Part shown: piece after piece, positions 25,079 to 35,174 of the stretch
Position numbering within the stretch: the first letter of the stretch is position 1
Layout of the letters: each line of letters opens with the position of its first letter
Assembly (NCBI GenBank): GCA_023663465.1
Contig: JAMPHJ010000012.1
Location: 1-42,760, forward strand
Direction of reading: 5' to 3'
Length of the DNA: 42,760 nt
Source of the DNA: Muribaculaceae bacterium
Lineage (GTDB): Bacteria > Bacillota > Clostridia > Lachnospirales > Lachnospiraceae
Made by a program: the position numbers and the translations under genes
The notes under the pieces: generated by a model
The model's database searches: none
What the model saw: only the letters and a program-made list of their open reading frames with translations
Told to the model about the DNA's origin: nothing

Positions 25079-25144
25079 GCTTCCCTTTCTTAATGAAATG
25101 ATGATAAAGTATGGTTCCAAAGATGAAATGGAACCGAAGTGCAT

Positions 25145-25539
25145 AAATAATAAGTAATCGGTATTCGGGTTTTATATTATAGGAAATTACTTGTTTGTAT
25201 CCGTTACCGTCTGATATAAAACATAAAATATAAAATATAAGATATAAGATATATATACCATAAGCCCAGCAGAATCACAAACGTTTTTAAGCACATGGCA
25301 TGTAGAAAAATAATTAACGGTATATTGATAGCTCGGAAAAAGCATCAATATATAGAATAAAACAAGAACATTTTAAAAATACACTACCATATCTTGTATT
25401 GTGCATTTTTTTCGAGCATCGTTTTAACAATTACTCATTTTAACCCTAAGTTATACCCAAAAGCAGGAAACTCTGGAACTTTTGGGAAGAAACTTTAGAA
25501 ATCTTTAATAGTTGTGTCTAGAAATTCATAAATCTCTTA
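25145..25539. other. AT-rich intergenic region upstream of ftsH
   Basis: No gene is seen in this stretch. Around 25214-25260 there is a run of short imperfect ATAAAATATAAGATATA-type repeats. A minus-strand TATAAT (25181-25176) may serve the rpn gene. The remainder has no recognisable element before the ftsH promoter. Confidence 0.6.
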
Positions 25540-25568
25540 TTGATTTATAAAAAAGGGTTCCCTATAAT
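25540..25568 (+). promoter_or_regulatory. ftsH promoter
   Basis: TTGATT at 25540-25545, a 17-base spacer and TATAAT at 25563-25568, about 70 bases before the ftsH start. Vegetative type. No CIRCE-like inverted repeat was noticed nearby. Confidence 0.75.
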
Positions 25569-25639
25569 AAAGGAAGAAGAAATTCTCAGAGCTAGAAAGA
25601 TACAAACCATAAATTTTAGAAAGTGAGGACGCCTCATTC

Positions 25640-28072
25640 ATGGATGATAATCTAAACCAGTATGATGGTAATTATAATAACGGCAATAACCCCAACAGGG
25701 GACAGGATAATAAAGGCGGTCCCGGCGGTCCGGGAAATAACGGCGGAGATCCGAAGAAGCAGAGTTTTATTATTCTGATTATTGCGGCGCTGATTACTTT
25801 ATTCAGTATCAGCATGTTTATGAAATTTATGACCGGCTCTACCAATCAGGAAATCACTTATAATGAATTTGTCGATATGGTAGAACAGGGTGCGGTGGAA
25901 AGCGTCGTAGTGGATTCGGATAAAATTACCATTTATCCTAAGAAAGTAGAAAATAACAATCCTTTTATGCAGGTATATGGGGGCAGTGTCACTTATTATA
26001 CAGGGCGTATGGAAGATGACGATGCGTTGACCGAACGGCTGTTAGCGCATGATGTAGAGTTGAAAAAACAGGTGGCAGACAGCTCCAGCGTTATTATCAC
26101 GGTGCTTTTATATTATGTCCTGCCAATCCTGCTGATGTGGGGGCTGCTGAGTCTGTTGTTCCGTAAAATGGGCAGCGGTGGTCCAATGGGCGTGGGCAAA
26201 AGCAATGCCAAGGTGTATGTCCAGAAGGAAACAGGGATTACGTTTCAGGATGTAGCGGGGGAAGATGAGGCGAAGGAATCGCTTGTAGAGGTCGTAGACT
26301 TTCTGCACAACCCCGGAAAATATTCCAAAATCGGCGCAAGACTGCCCAAAGGCGCGCTTCTTGTAGGACCGCCCGGAACCGGTAAGACGCTGCTTGCAAA
26401 AGCGGTGGCGGGCGAGGCGCATGTGCCCTTTTTCTCCCTGTCCGGTTCGGATTTTATCGAGCTGTATGTGGGCGTGGGCGCTTCCCGTGTCCGGGATTTA
26501 TTTAAGGAGGCGGAAAAGAACGCTCCCTGTATTGTGTTTATCGACGAAATTGACGCAATCGGCAGAAGCCGTGATACGAAATACGGCGGCGGCAACGAAG
26601 AGCGGGAGCAGACATTGAATCAGCTGCTGTCCGAGATGGATGGTTTTGATGGGAAAAAAGGAATTATCATTCTGGCGGCGACGAACCGTCCCGAAATTCT
26701 GGATAAGGCGCTGCTGCGTCCGGGACGTTTTGACAGAAGGATTATCGTGGATAAACCGGATTTAAAAGGGCGTGTAGATATTCTGAAAGTCCATGCCAAA
26801 GATGTGTTAATGGATGAAACGGTGGATTTTGACGAGATAGCGCTTGCCACTTCCGGCGCGGTAGGCTCTGACCTTGCCAATATGATTAATGAGGCTGCCA
26901 TCAATGCGGTCAAGATGGGCAGGGAATTTGTCAGCCAGAAGGATTTGTTTGATGCGGTAGAGCAGGTTTTAGTAGGAAAAGAGAAAAAAGACAGAATCAT
27001 GAGCAAAGAAGAACGTAAAATCGTTTCTTATCATGAGGTCGGTCATGCACTTGTCAGCGCACTGCAGAAAAATTCGGAACCTGTGCAGAAGATTACCATC
27101 GTGCCGAGGACGATGGGCGCACTCGGCTATGTCATGCATGTGCCGGAAGAAGAAAAATATCTGGATACGGAAGCGGAGCTGCGGGATAGGCTGGTAGGAC
27201 TGCTGGGCGGACGCGCAGCGGAAGAGATTGTATTTGATACGGTCACGACGGGCGCGGCGAACGATATAGAACAGGCGACGAATATCGCCAGAAATATGAT
27301 TACCCGATTCGGTATGAGTAAGAAATTCGGGCTGATGGGTCTTGCGACGGTAGAAAGTCAATATCTGGACGGTAGGGCGTCTTTATCCTGTTCAGACGTG
27401 ACGGCGGCGGATATCGATACGGAAGTCATGAAACTTTTGCACGACAGTTACAAACAGGCGAAAAAATTGTTAAAGGCAAACCGGGAAGTCATGGATAAAC
27501 TGGCGGCGTATCTGATTGAAAAAGAGACGATTACCGGCAAGGAATTTATGAAGATTTTCCGCAAAGAAAAGGGACTCCCCGAACCGGAAGAAGAGAACGA
27601 GAAAGAGCAGACGGACGCCCAAAAGGATAAGACAAACGAAAAGCAGCAGGAAAATAAGGACGGTCAGAACAGTCAGAATGGTCAAGACAGCGGGATGAGC
27701 CAAGGCAACTGGAATAGCCAGAACAGTCAAAGTAACGGGATGAACCAAGGCAACTGGAACAGCCAGAACAACCAAGGCAGCGACATGAATCAGGACCGCA
27801 AGGACGGAAACGTCGGTCTATTTTCCCACTCTAGTCTGCCCCAAAGCTCCTTGCCGACTGCACCGCCGAATGCAGAACAAAGAGCAGATTTTTCACAAAC
27901 ATTGACGCAAGAGACAGATTCCCTGCGCCAGCAGACGCAAACGCAGGATACAGATTCCCTGCGCCAGCAGGCACAGCCGGGTCAGAGCCAGCCGGAGCAA
28001 AACCCGACCGGATATATGCAGCCAGAGCAATCTGGACAGGTACAACCGGAGCAAAGTCAGGATACACAATAA
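25640..28072 (+). CDS. ftsH: ATP-dependent zinc metalloprotease FtsH with a long Q/N-rich tail
   Basis: FtsH is a membrane-anchored hexameric AAA+ protease that degrades misfolded membrane proteins and regulators. The order is standard: a Gly/Asn-rich N-terminus (residues 1-35), a first membrane helix at about 41-62, an extracytoplasmic domain, a second helix near 150-170, Walker A GPPGTGKT (residues 243-250), Walker B FIDEID near 300, the SRH region [20 protein letters not shown], and the zinc site HEVGH near residue 465. The catalytic core ends near residue 645. About 165 residues of low-complexity Gln/Asn/Ser sequence with internal repeats follow (GNWNSQN twice, TDSLRQQ twice), much longer than the short tail usual in Bacillota. 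GTGAGGAC upstream may be the ribosome site. Confidence 0.97.
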   Translation: MDDNLNQYDGNYNNGNNPNRGQDNKGGPGGPGNNGGDPKKQSFIILIIAALITLFSISMFMKFMTGSTNQEITYNEFVDMVEQGAVESVVVDSDKITIYPKKVENNNPFMQVYGGSVTYYTGRMEDDDALTERLLAHDVELKKQVADSSSVIITVLLYYVLPILLMWGLLSLLFRKMGSGGPMGVGKSNAKVYVQKETGITFQDVAGEDEAKESLVEVVDFLHNPGKYSKIGARLPKGALLVGPPGTGKTLLAKAVAGEAHVPFFSLSGSDFIELYVGVGASRVRDLFKEAEKNAPCIVFIDEIDAIGRSRDTKYGGGNEEREQTLNQLLSEMDGFDGKKGIIILAATNRPEILDKALLRPGRFDRRIIVDKPDLKGRVDILKVHAKDVLMDETVDFDEIALATSGAVGSDLANMINEAAINAVKMGREFVSQKDLFDAVEQVLVGKEKKDRIMSKEERKIVSYHEVGHALVSALQKNSEPVQKITIVPRTMGALGYVMHVPEEEKYLDTEAELRDRLVGLLGGRAAEEIVFDTVTTGAANDIEQATNIARNMITRFGMSKKFGLMGLATVESQYLDGRASLSCSDVTAADIDTEVMKLLHDSYKQAKKLLKANREVMDKLAAYLIEKETITGKEFMKIFRKEKGLPEPEEENEKEQTDAQKDKTNEKQQENKDGQNSQNGQDSGMSQGNWNSQNSQSNGMNQGNWNSQNNQGSDMNQDRKDGNVGLFSHSSLPQSSLPTAPPNAEQRADFSQTLTQETDSLRQQTQTQDTDSLRQQAQPGQSQPEQNPTGYMQPEQSGQVQPEQSQDTQ

Positions 28073-28086
28073 GCTGAACGCAGCAA

Positions 28087-28118
28087 ACAAGGCAAAGCAG
28101 GTATCAGCTTTGCCTTGT
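28087..28118. terminator. Terminator after ftsH
   Basis: A 12-bp perfect stem ACAAGGCAAAGC (28087-28098) / GCTTTGCCTTGT (28107-28118) with an 8-base loop. The T run after it is poor, but its place between convergent ftsH and the small coiled-coil gene fits a shared terminator. Confidence 0.65.
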
Positions 28119-28127
28119 GTTATGGTA

Positions 28128-28397
28128 TTATGCGGTTGCTGTTTTTAAGTTGGCAACTTCTTTTTCAAGTAAATCAATTCTTGACTTTAGACTTGTCATT
28201 TGTACCTCATACATTAGTGTTTTATCAGCTACTTTGATAGATTGATTTAATTTATCAATTAAAGTTATATGATTTTCCGCCAACAATTGTATGTTGCGAT
28301 TTGTTTCATTTTCAAGAGTCAATTCAATATTAGTTGTTCGTCGTTTTAGCTCTTGTATTTCTGATATAATTAAATCAAGTTTTTCGCTGTCTGTCAT
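28128..28397 (-). CDS. Small coiled-coil protein, 89 aa, unknown function
   Basis: The sequence is almost entirely heptad-like: SEKLDLIISEIQELKRR at the N-terminus, ENETNRNIQLLAENHITL in the middle and SRIDLLEKEVANLK at the end. A clear ribosome site (AGGTGAT) lies about seven bases before ATG 28397. Similar small proteins with an ENETN-N-I-LLAE/IIAE motif are, from memory, common in Lachnospiraceae but uncharacterised. It is more AT-rich than its neighbours and points against them, which suggests a separate insertion between ftsH and uvrC. No catalytic motif or membrane segment was seen. Confidence 0.75.
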   Translation of the reverse strand: MTDSEKLDLIISEIQELKRRTTNIELTLENETNRNIQLLAENHITLIDKLNQSIKVADKTLMYEVQMTSLKSRIDLLEKEVANLKTATA

Positions 28398-28542
28398 ACA
28401 ATCACCTGCCTTTTATTGTGTGGCTTGTATTATTACAATAAAGTATATCATAAGTTAGATGTAAAGTCTATTTAATTATTAAGGTACTTGTTATTTTGAT
28501 ATTGTGCCTAAAGAAAATGAAAAGAAAGGCATGGTCCCCCGC

Positions 28543-30429
28543 ATGTTCGACATCGCAGAAGAGTTAAAAAAGCTCCCGCCCAGTCCGGGAGTTTATATTA
28601 TGCATGATTGCAACGACACGATTATCTATATCGGTAAAGCAGTCAACCTGCACAACCGTGTCCGCTCCTATTTTCGCAAAATCGTGGGCCGCGGACCGCA
28701 GATTGATAAAATGGTGGAGCAGATTGCGAGATTCGAGTATATCGTGACGGATTCGGAGCTGGAAGCGCTTGTTTTGGAAAACAATCTGATAAAAGAGCAT
28801 AGTCCGAAATACAATACGATGCTGAAGGATGATAAGACGTATCCTTACATTAAAGTTACGCTGGGGGAAGAGTATCCGAGGATTCTTTTTGCAAGGGAAA
28901 TCAAAAAGGACCGCTCGAAATATTTTGGACCTTATACAAGTGCGGCGGCGGTAAAAGATACGATAGAGCTGATGAATAAACTGTATCAGTTGCGGACGTG
29001 CAACCGGAAGCTGCCACGGGATATCGGGCTGGACCGCCCCTGTCTGAATTATCATATTAAACAGTGTCTTGCGCCCTGTCAGGGATATATCGAGAAAGAA
29101 CATTATAGGGAGCGTGTGGAACAGGCGCTGGATTTCCTGAATGGAAACTATAAACCCATTTTGAAGGAGCTGGAGCAGAAAATGCAGGAAGCTTCCGAGC
29201 AGCTTGCGTTTGAAGAGGCGATTCGTTACCGGGATTTATACAATAGTGTAAAGAGCGTGGCGCAGAAGCAGAAGATAACGGACAGCAATGGGGAAGATAA
29301 AGATATTATCGCACTGGCGAAGGACGAGAACGATGCAGTGGTACAGGTCTTTTTCGTGCGGGACGGCAGGCTGATTGGGCGGGAGCATTTTTATATGACA
29401 CATGTGTCAGGAAATGACAGCGCTCAGATTCTCTTGGATTTCGTCAAGCAGTTTTATGCGGGCACGCCGTATATTCCCAAGGAGCTGATGCTGCAGGAAG
29501 AAATCTCAGATGTGGAAATTCTGGAAAAATGGCTGAGTATGCGCAAGGGCAGCAGGGTCTATCTCCGGGTGCCGAAGAAGGGAAGCAAGGAAAAATTAGT
29601 AGAGCTTGCCGCGCAGAATGCGCAGCTTGTACTGAGTCAGGATAAAGAGCGGATTAAACGGGAAGAGGGGCGGACTATCGGCGCGGTCAAAGAGATTGCC
29701 AGGTTATTGGACTTGGAGTCCATTTACCGGATGGAAGCTTTTGATATTTCCAATATCAGTGGATTCGCCAATGTAGGCTCTATGGTCGTCTATGAGAAAG
29801 GAAAACCGAAGCGCAGCGATTACCGGAAGTTTAAGATACAATCCGTGTCGGGACCGGATGATTATGCTTGTATGAAAGAAGTGCTTACCAGACGTTTCGT
29901 ACACGGCATGGAAGAGCGGGCGGAGTTAGACCGCAAAGAGATCGACAAGGAATTTGGCAGTTTTACGAAATTCCCGGATTTGCTTTTGATGGACGGTGGC
30001 AAAGGGCAGGTGAACATCGCGCTGCAGGTGCTTGACGAACTGCACATCGATATTCCGGTATGCGGCATGGTCAAGGACGATAACCATAGGACGAGAGGGC
30101 TTTATTACCACAATGTGGAAATTCCCATAGACGTCCGCTCGGAGGGTTTTAAACTGATTACGAGGATTCAGGACGAGGCGCACCGCTTTGCCATTGAATA
30201 TCACCGTTCTATCCGTTCTAAGGTACAGGTGAAGTCCGTGTTAGACGACATACCCGGCGTGGGACCGGCGAGAAGGAAGGCGCTGATGCGGCATTTTAAA
30301 TCGATAGAGGATATCAAAAACGCGGAAGTGGCGCAGTTATGCGAAGTCCCGGAGATACCGGAGCATATTGCAAGACAAATTTATACATTTTTTCACAAGG
30401 GCGGGATTGATATTGAGGGTGAGATATAA
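28543..30429 (+). CDS. uvrC: Excinuclease ABC subunit C
   Basis: UvrC makes both incisions in nucleotide excision repair with UvrA and UvrB. The domains are in order: GIY-YIG nuclease at the N-terminus ([20 protein letters not shown]), a cysteine-bearing segment ([17 protein letters not shown]), the UVR UvrB-binding motif ([13 protein letters not shown]), the RNase H-like 3' nuclease domain ([23 protein letters not shown]) and C-terminal helix-hairpin-helix pairs ([15 protein letters not shown]). ATG 28543 gives the usual start [12 protein letters not shown] and 628 residues. The frame extends upstream to a GTG at 28504 and includes ATG 28531, neither well supported. It heads a run of genes on the same strand with hprK 50 bases later. 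Confidence 0.96.
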   Translation: MFDIAEELKKLPPSPGVYIMHDCNDTIIYIGKAVNLHNRVRSYFRKIVGRGPQIDKMVEQIARFEYIVTDSELEALVLENNLIKEHSPKYNTMLKDDKTYPYIKVTLGEEYPRILFAREIKKDRSKYFGPYTSAAAVKDTIELMNKLYQLRTCNRKLPRDIGLDRPCLNYHIKQCLAPCQGYIEKEHYRERVEQALDFLNGNYKPILKELEQKMQEASEQLAFEEAIRYRDLYNSVKSVAQKQKITDSNGEDKDIIALAKDENDAVVQVFFVRDGRLIGREHFYMTHVSGNDSAQILLDFVKQFYAGTPYIPKELMLQEEISDVEILEKWLSMRKGSRVYLRVPKKGSKEKLVELAAQNAQLVLSQDKERIKREEGRTIGAVKEIARLLDLESIYRMEAFDISNISGFANVGSMVVYEKGKPKRSDYRKFKIQSVSGPDDYACMKEVLTRRFVHGMEERAELDRKEIDKEFGSFTKFPDLLLMDGGKGQVNIALQVLDELHIDIPVCGMVKDDNHRTRGLYYHNVEIPIDVRSEGFKLITRIQDEAHRFAIEYHRSIRSKVQVKSVLDDIPGVGPARRKALMRHFKSIEDIKNAEVAQLCEVPEIPEHIARQIYTFFHKGGIDIEGEI

Positions 30430-30479
30430 TAAAATAATAAAATAGTGTGAATAATACGAGGGGGCAAAGGAGAAGGGAT

Positions 30480-31418
30480 ATGGCAAGCATAAGTCTGACA
30501 AAGGTAATAGAAAAATGGAAATGGGAAAATCTGACGCCGGAAATAGATATTTCCAAAATTAAGATTACCCAGCCCGATATCAACAGGCCTGCTTTGCAGC
30601 TGGCGGGGTATTTCGAGCATTTTGAGGCGACCCGTCTGCAGGTGGTCGGTTTCGTGGAGTATTCTTATATGAACGGGCTGGACGAGGAAAAGCAGGTGGA
30701 AATATTTGAGAAACTGTTAAACAATCCGATTCCGGGCATTGTGTTCTGCAGGGAATTGCATCCGAACGATTTGTTCCGGGAAATTGCCATCAAGTACGGC
30801 GTGCCGCTTCTGATGTCGAAATCGGCGACGTCCGCATGTATGGCGGAAATTATCAGATGGCTGAATGTCCAGCTTGCTCCTTGTATTTCCATTCATGGCG
30901 TGCTGGTAGACGTCTATGGGGAAGGCGTGCTGATTACGGGTGAAAGCGGTATCGGTAAATCCGAGGCGGCGTTAGAGCTTATCAAAAGAGGGCACCGTCT
31001 GGTGACGGATGATGTGGTGGAAATCCGAAAAGTCAGCGCAGATACGCTGATCGGTTCCGCACCGAATATTACGAAGCACTTTATCGAGCTGCGTGGTATC
31101 GGCATTGTGGACGTGAAAGCATTGTTCGGCGCGTCCAGCGTAAGGGACACGCAGAACATCGATTTAGTCATTCACTTAGAAGACTGGGATAAAGAAAAAG
31201 AATATGACCGTCTCGGCATGGAAGAAGAGTATACGGAATATCTTGGTAATAAGGTAGTCTGCCACAATATCCCTATCAGACCGGGGCGTAATCTGGCAGT
31301 TATCTGTGAATCAGCGGCGGTCAACCACCGTCAGAAGAAAATGGGTTATAACGCGGCGCAGGAGCTGTATCAGCGCGTACAAAATTCTCTGGCGCAGAGA
31401 CGCGAGGAAGATGAGTAG
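30480..31418 (+). CDS. hprK: HPr kinase/phosphorylase
   Basis: HprK phosphorylates and dephosphorylates Ser46 of HPr and Crh in response to glycolytic intermediates, setting CcpA-dependent catabolite control. The P-loop GESGIGKS is at residues 154-161, preceded by HGVLVDVYG, and followed by LVTDDVVEI and the HprK signature ELRGIGIVDVKALFG. ATG 30480 is chosen because AAAGGAG lies at 30466-30472; the frame extends upstream to a GTG. The length is 312 residues. Its likely substrate Crh is encoded five genes downstream, and the next gene is a glucokinase, so this is a compact sugar-sensing cluster. Confidence 0.96.
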   Translation: MASISLTKVIEKWKWENLTPEIDISKIKITQPDINRPALQLAGYFEHFEATRLQVVGFVEYSYMNGLDEEKQVEIFEKLLNNPIPGIVFCRELHPNDLFREIAIKYGVPLLMSKSATSACMAEIIRWLNVQLAPCISIHGVLVDVYGEGVLITGESGIGKSEAALELIKRGHRLVTDDVVEIRKVSADTLIGSAPNITKHFIELRGIGIVDVKALFGASSVRDTQNIDLVIHLEDWDKEKEYDRLGMEEEYTEYLGNKVVCHNIPIRPGRNLAVICESAAVNHRQKKMGYNAAQELYQRVQNSLAQRREEDE

Positions 31419-31437
31419 AAAAAAGGGGGACAGGCAT

Positions 31438-32376
31438 ATGGCAAATTATGTATTTGGAGTAGACGTAGGCGGTACAACCGTTAAATTGGGATTATTTGAC
31501 AGCGAGGGGACGGTTCTGGATAAATGGGAAATCCCAACCAGAACAGAGAACAGTGGAGCCAATATTTTACCGGATATTGCGGCAAGCATCCAGGAAAAGA
31601 TGACGGAAAAGAAAATCGGCAAAGAAGATGTAGCGGGCATAGGCGTAGGCGTGCCGGGACCGGTGGATGGCAATGGAATTGTACATAAGGCGGTCAATCT
31701 GGGATGGGGTAAATTTAATCTGAAAGAAGAGCTGACAAAACTTCTGGACGGAATGCGCGTAGAGGGCGGCAATGATGCGAATGTGGCGGCGCTTGGGGAA
31801 ATGTGGAAAGGCGGCGGACAGGGATATCAGAATCTGGTTGCCGTTACCCTTGGGACAGGTGTTGGCGGCGGCATTATCATCAACGGTGAAATCATGACAG
31901 GCTCCACGGGCGCGGGCGGCGAAATCGGTCATATCCATGTGGAGGATCATGAGACGGAAAGCTGTGGGTGCGGGAATTACGGCTGTCTGGAAGAATATAC
32001 GTCGGCGACGGGTATTACGCGGCTTGCCCACAGAGCGTTGGAAGCCAGCGATAAGGACAGTGTTTTAAGAACCGGTGAAGTATCCGCCAAAACCGTTTTT
32101 GACGCGGTAAAACAGGGCGATGGGCTGGCAGTGGAAATCGCGCAGCAGTTTGGGGAATATCTTGGCAAAGGTCTTGCTGTTATCGCGAGTATCATCAACC
32201 CGGAAATTTTCGTAATCGGCGGCGGCGTTTCCAAAGCGGGCGAAGTCTTATTCGACTATATCCGGCCGGCTTATGAAAAGAACGTCTTTCACGGCAGCAG
32301 GGATACCATTTTCGCCCTTGCCACGCTGGGCAACGACGCAGGAATTTATGGGGCAGCCAAAATGGTATTAAGCTAA
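31438..32376 (+). CDS. glcK: ROK-family glucokinase
   Basis: The enzyme phosphorylates cytoplasmic glucose with ATP. ROK features are complete: phosphate-1 loop GVDVGGTTVKLGLF, GVPGPVDGNG, EGGNDANVAALGE (catalytic Asp), TLGTGVGGGIIINGE, GAGGEIGHIHVE with the conserved His, and the zinc-binding CGCGNYGCLEEY. ATG 31438 gives 312 residues and the usual start; AGGGGGACAGG precedes it. An ATG at 31411 overlaps the hprK stop and is a less likely alternative. Lack of a DNA-binding N-terminus separates it from ROK repressors. Placement directly after hprK fits a role in carbon control. Confidence 0.94.
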   Translation: MANYVFGVDVGGTTVKLGLFDSEGTVLDKWEIPTRTENSGANILPDIAASIQEKMTEKKIGKEDVAGIGVGVPGPVDGNGIVHKAVNLGWGKFNLKEELTKLLDGMRVEGGNDANVAALGEMWKGGGQGYQNLVAVTLGTGVGGGIIINGEIMTGSTGAGGEIGHIHVEDHETESCGCGNYGCLEEYTSATGITRLAHRALEASDKDSVLRTGEVSAKTVFDAVKQGDGLAVEIAQQFGEYLGKGLAVIASIINPEIFVIGGGVSKAGEVLFDYIRPAYEKNVFHGSRDTIFALATLGNDAGIYGAAKMVLS

Positions 32377-32458
32377 GAAAGCCGCATATGATAGTAATTA
32401 AGAAGCAGCTTATCGCCTGTAGGGCGTAAGAGGAAAAAAGACAGGGCGGGAGTTAGGT

Positions 32459-33370
32459 TTGGGCACATTTATGTATGATTATATCGAAGAGATTATTCCT
32501 AAGGAAAGAATCTTGTCTGAAGAACCCATGAGCAGACATACGACTTTCCGGGTAGGCGGGGAAGCGGCGTGTATGCTTCTCATAGAGCAGGAGGAAGAGC
32601 TGCTTAGACTGATTCCGTATCTGAACAAGGTGGGGCGGGACTACTTCATCTTGGGAAATGGAAGCAATCTGCTCGTAGGCGATAAAGGCTACCGGGGGAT
32701 TATCATTAAAATCGGAAACGGTATGGATAATCTGACGGTGGAAGGAAACCAAATCCGGGTACAGGCGGGAGCGCTTTTGTCCCAGACGGCGGCAGCGGCA
32801 AGGGATGCCGGACTTTCGGGACTGGAATTTGCCGCAGGGATTCCCGGCAGCGTCGGCGGCGGCATTGTCATGAATGCGGGCGCATATGATGGGGAAATGA
32901 AGCAGGTTATCCAGTCTGTTAAGGTCATGGATAAGGAAGGGACGATTCTGGTATTGGACAATGATACGATGGAGTTTGGCTATCGCACAAGCATTATCAA
33001 GAACAGACCCTTTATCGTATTGGAAGCGGTATTGCAGTTACAGCCGGGGAACAAAGAGGAAATCCGGGCAAAGATGGAAGAGCTGATGGAAAAACGCAGA
33101 AGCAAACAGCCGCTCTCTTATCCCAGCGCGGGCAGCACCTTTAAACGCCCGGAAGGCTATTTTGCCGGGAAACTGATTATGGACGCCGGGATGCGCGGTT
33201 ATCGCATCGGCGGGGCGCAGGTTTCAGATAAGCACTGTGGGTTCGTAGTCAATACCGGGAATGCGACGGCGGCGGATATCCGGGAAGTAATTGAGGAAGT
33301 ACAGGAAAGAGTCAAAGAACGTTTTCAGGTAACGTTAGAACCGGAAGTGATTTTTCTGGGTGATTTCTAA
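32459..33370 (+). CDS. murB: UDP-N-acetylenolpyruvoylglucosamine reductase
   Basis: MurB reduces UDP-GlcNAc-enolpyruvate to UDP-MurNAc using FAD and NADPH, the second committed step of peptidoglycan synthesis. Visible signatures are FILGNGSNLLVGDKGYRG (FAD binding), GLEFAAGIPGSVGGGIVMNA, YRTSII, YPSAGSTFKRPEG with the catalytic serine, and the C-terminal LEPEVIFLG. The length is 303 residues. The start is probably TTG 32459, with GGGAG about six bases upstream; ATG 32471 is the alternative. RapZ begins 20 bases after its stop, in the usual Bacillota order. Confidence 0.95.
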   Translation: MGTFMYDYIEEIIPKERILSEEPMSRHTTFRVGGEAACMLLIEQEEELLRLIPYLNKVGRDYFILGNGSNLLVGDKGYRGIIIKIGNGMDNLTVEGNQIRVQAGALLSQTAAAARDAGLSGLEFAAGIPGSVGGGIVMNAGAYDGEMKQVIQSVKVMDKEGTILVLDNDTMEFGYRTSIIKNRPFIVLEAVLQLQPGNKEEIRAKMEELMEKRRSKQPLSYPSAGSTFKRPEGYFAGKLIMDAGMRGYRIGGAQVSDKHCGFVVNTGNATAADIREVIEEVQERVKERFQVTLEPEVIFLGDF

Positions 33371-33390
33371 GACGAGGAGCAAGGTACAGG

Positions 33391-34251
33391 ATGAGATTTG
33401 TAGTAGTGACCGGCATGAGCGGCGGCGGTAAAAGTACGGCGTTAAAAATGTTGGAAGATTCCGGCTTTTATTGCGTCGATAATATTCCGGTTCCTTTGAT
33501 TGAAAAGTTTGTAGAGCTGATTGTGACGCCGGGCACAGAGATAACGAAAGTTGCCCTGGGACTGGACGTGCGGGCGGATCAGCCGTTTAACGACGTGCAG
33601 AGAATCTTAGAAAAGCTGAGGGCGGACGGATATGTGTTTGAAATCCTTTTTATGGACGCCAGCAATACCGTCCTTATCAAGAGATATAAGGAAACCCGCA
33701 GGGTGCACCCGTTATCCCCCGAAGGCAGGGTAGAAGACGGCGTGAACAAAGAGCGGGAAATTCTGGAGGACATGAAGAAGAAGGCGGATTATGTCATCGA
33801 CACGTCCCATCTTCTGACCAGGGAACTGCAGGAAGAAATGAATCGTATTTTCGTGCGCAACGAGGAGTATAATTCCCTGATTGTGACGATTCTTTCTTTC
33901 GGTTTTAAGAACGGAATCCCGGCGGACGCGGATTTGGTTTTCGACGTCAGATTTTTGCCCAATCCGTTCTATATTGAAGAATTGAAAAATAAGACGGGCG
34001 ACGATAAGGAAGTGCAGGATTATGTTATGAGCTTTCCGGAGGCGTCCATTTTCAGGGATAAATTAGTGGACATGCTGCATTTTCTGATTCCGAATTATAT
34101 TAAAGAGGGAAAACATCAGTTAATCGTAGGCATTGGCTGTACGGGGGGCAGACACCGGAGTGTCACGCTTGCCAACGAGTTGTATGAGCGGATGAAAAGT
34201 GGTAGCAGCTGCGGTCTGAAATTGTATCACCGGGATAAAAATGGGCGATAA
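33391..34251 (+). CDS. rapZ: RapZ/YvcJ-type nucleotide-binding protein
   Basis: Members bind nucleotides through a Walker A motif. In enterobacteria RapZ is an adapter that delivers small RNAs to RNase E, and in Bacillus YvcJ affects competence. Here GMSGGGKS lies at residues 8-15, followed by YCVDNIPVPLIEKF, LGLDVRAD, HPLSPEGRVEDG and the C-terminal GIGCTGGRHRSVTLAN, all family-defining. The length of 286 residues is normal. The stop overlaps the open frame of whiA. The companion yvcK gene found between yvcJ and whiA in Bacillus is absent here. Confidence 0.95.
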   Translation: MRFVVVTGMSGGGKSTALKMLEDSGFYCVDNIPVPLIEKFVELIVTPGTEITKVALGLDVRADQPFNDVQRILEKLRADGYVFEILFMDASNTVLIKRYKETRRVHPLSPEGRVEDGVNKEREILEDMKKKADYVIDTSHLLTRELQEEMNRIFVRNEEYNSLIVTILSFGFKNGIPADADLVFDVRFLPNPFYIEELKNKTGDDKEVQDYVMSFPEASIFRDKLVDMLHFLIPNYIKEGKHQLIVGIGCTGGRHRSVTLANELYERMKSGSSCGLKLYHRDKNGR

Positions 34252-34279
34252 GGTGTTAGAAAGGGGTATGACTATAAAT

Positions 34280-35158
34280 ATGTCATTTTCCGGGACGGTA
34301 AAGGAAGAGCTGGCGGAGCATATCAGTCAGGCCAGGCACTGCAGATTAGCGGAGCTGGCGGCGTTAATTCATTTTGGCGGAAAGCTGACTCCAGACGGTA
34401 TGCATTTGGAATTAGGGTCGGAAAATAAAACGATTGCCAGAAAATACTTTACATTATTGCAAAAAACATTTAATATAAATAAGGTTATGCAAGATGCAGA
34501 GGAGGAAAAAGTTTTTCAGGCATTGCATCTGTATGATAGCAACCATCATATTATTCCACTGGATATGCCGGTGAACTCTCTTTTAATCAAAAATAGCTGC
34601 TGTATGCGCGCTTATCTGCGGGGAGCATTTCTCTGCGTCGGTTCCATCAGTGACCCGGAGAAAAGTTATCATCTGGAATTTGTGTGCAGCCGCCTCGAAC
34701 AGGCAGAGCAGCTAAGGAATATCATTCAGGAATTTCAGATAGAAGCCAGAGTGATCAAACGTAAGAAATACTACGTCGTATATTTAAAAGAAGGCGCCGG
34801 ACTGGTAGATTTACTAAATGTCATGGGCGCGCATGTTTCCCTGTTGAATCTGGAAAGTCTTCGTGTTATGAAGGATATGCGCAATTCCATCAACAGACGC
34901 GTGAACTGTGAGGCGGCGAATATCACCAAGACAGTGAACGCTGCATCTAAGCAGATAGAAGATATTCTGCTGATTAAAGAGCGGTACGGTTTTGAGAAGT
35001 TACCGGATAATCTGCGCCAGATGGCGGAGGTACGTCTGGAACACCCGGAAGCCGCCCTGAAGGAATTGGGAGAGTATCTGGAACCTGCCGTCGGCAAGTC
35101 CGGGGTAAATCACCGGCTGAGGAAGTTAAGTGAGATTGCTGAACATATGAGGTTGTAA
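34280..35158 (+). CDS. whiA: WhiA-family DNA-binding regulator
   Basis: WhiA combines a catalytically inactive LAGLIDADG homing-endonuclease-like domain with a C-terminal helix-turn-helix and influences division and sporulation genes. The protein starts MSFSGTVKEELAEH, the family start, and contains ARHCRLAELAALIHFGG, RAYLRGAFLCVGSISDPEKSYHLEF and the C-terminal NAASKQIEDILLIKERYGFEKLP. ATG 34280 is chosen by homology (292 residues). ATG 34268 and ATG 34241 are in-frame alternatives; AGAAAGGGG lies just before 34268, so the true start is uncertain by up to 13 codons. Confidence 0.93.
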   Translation: MSFSGTVKEELAEHISQARHCRLAELAALIHFGGKLTPDGMHLELGSENKTIARKYFTLLQKTFNINKVMQDAEEEKVFQALHLYDSNHHIIPLDMPVNSLLIKNSCCMRAYLRGAFLCVGSISDPEKSYHLEFVCSRLEQAEQLRNIIQEFQIEARVIKRKKYYVVYLKEGAGLVDLLNVMGAHVSLLNLESLRVMKDMRNSINRRVNCEAANITKTVNAASKQIEDILLIKERYGFEKLPDNLRQMAEVRLEHPEAALKELGEYLEPAVGKSGVNHRLRKLSEIAEHMRL

Positions 35159-35174
35159 AAAGGAGGATATCTTT

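Noticed and set aside
24551-25093. 180-aa plus-strand ORF opposite the intact rpn gene
   Set aside because: The opposite strand encodes a full-length Rpn protein with conserved motifs and a proper start.
31306-31437. N-terminal extension of glucokinase overlapping the hprK 3' end
   Set aside because: The extra residues are an out-of-frame reading of hprK; the ROK phosphate loop and a ribosome site fit ATG 31438.
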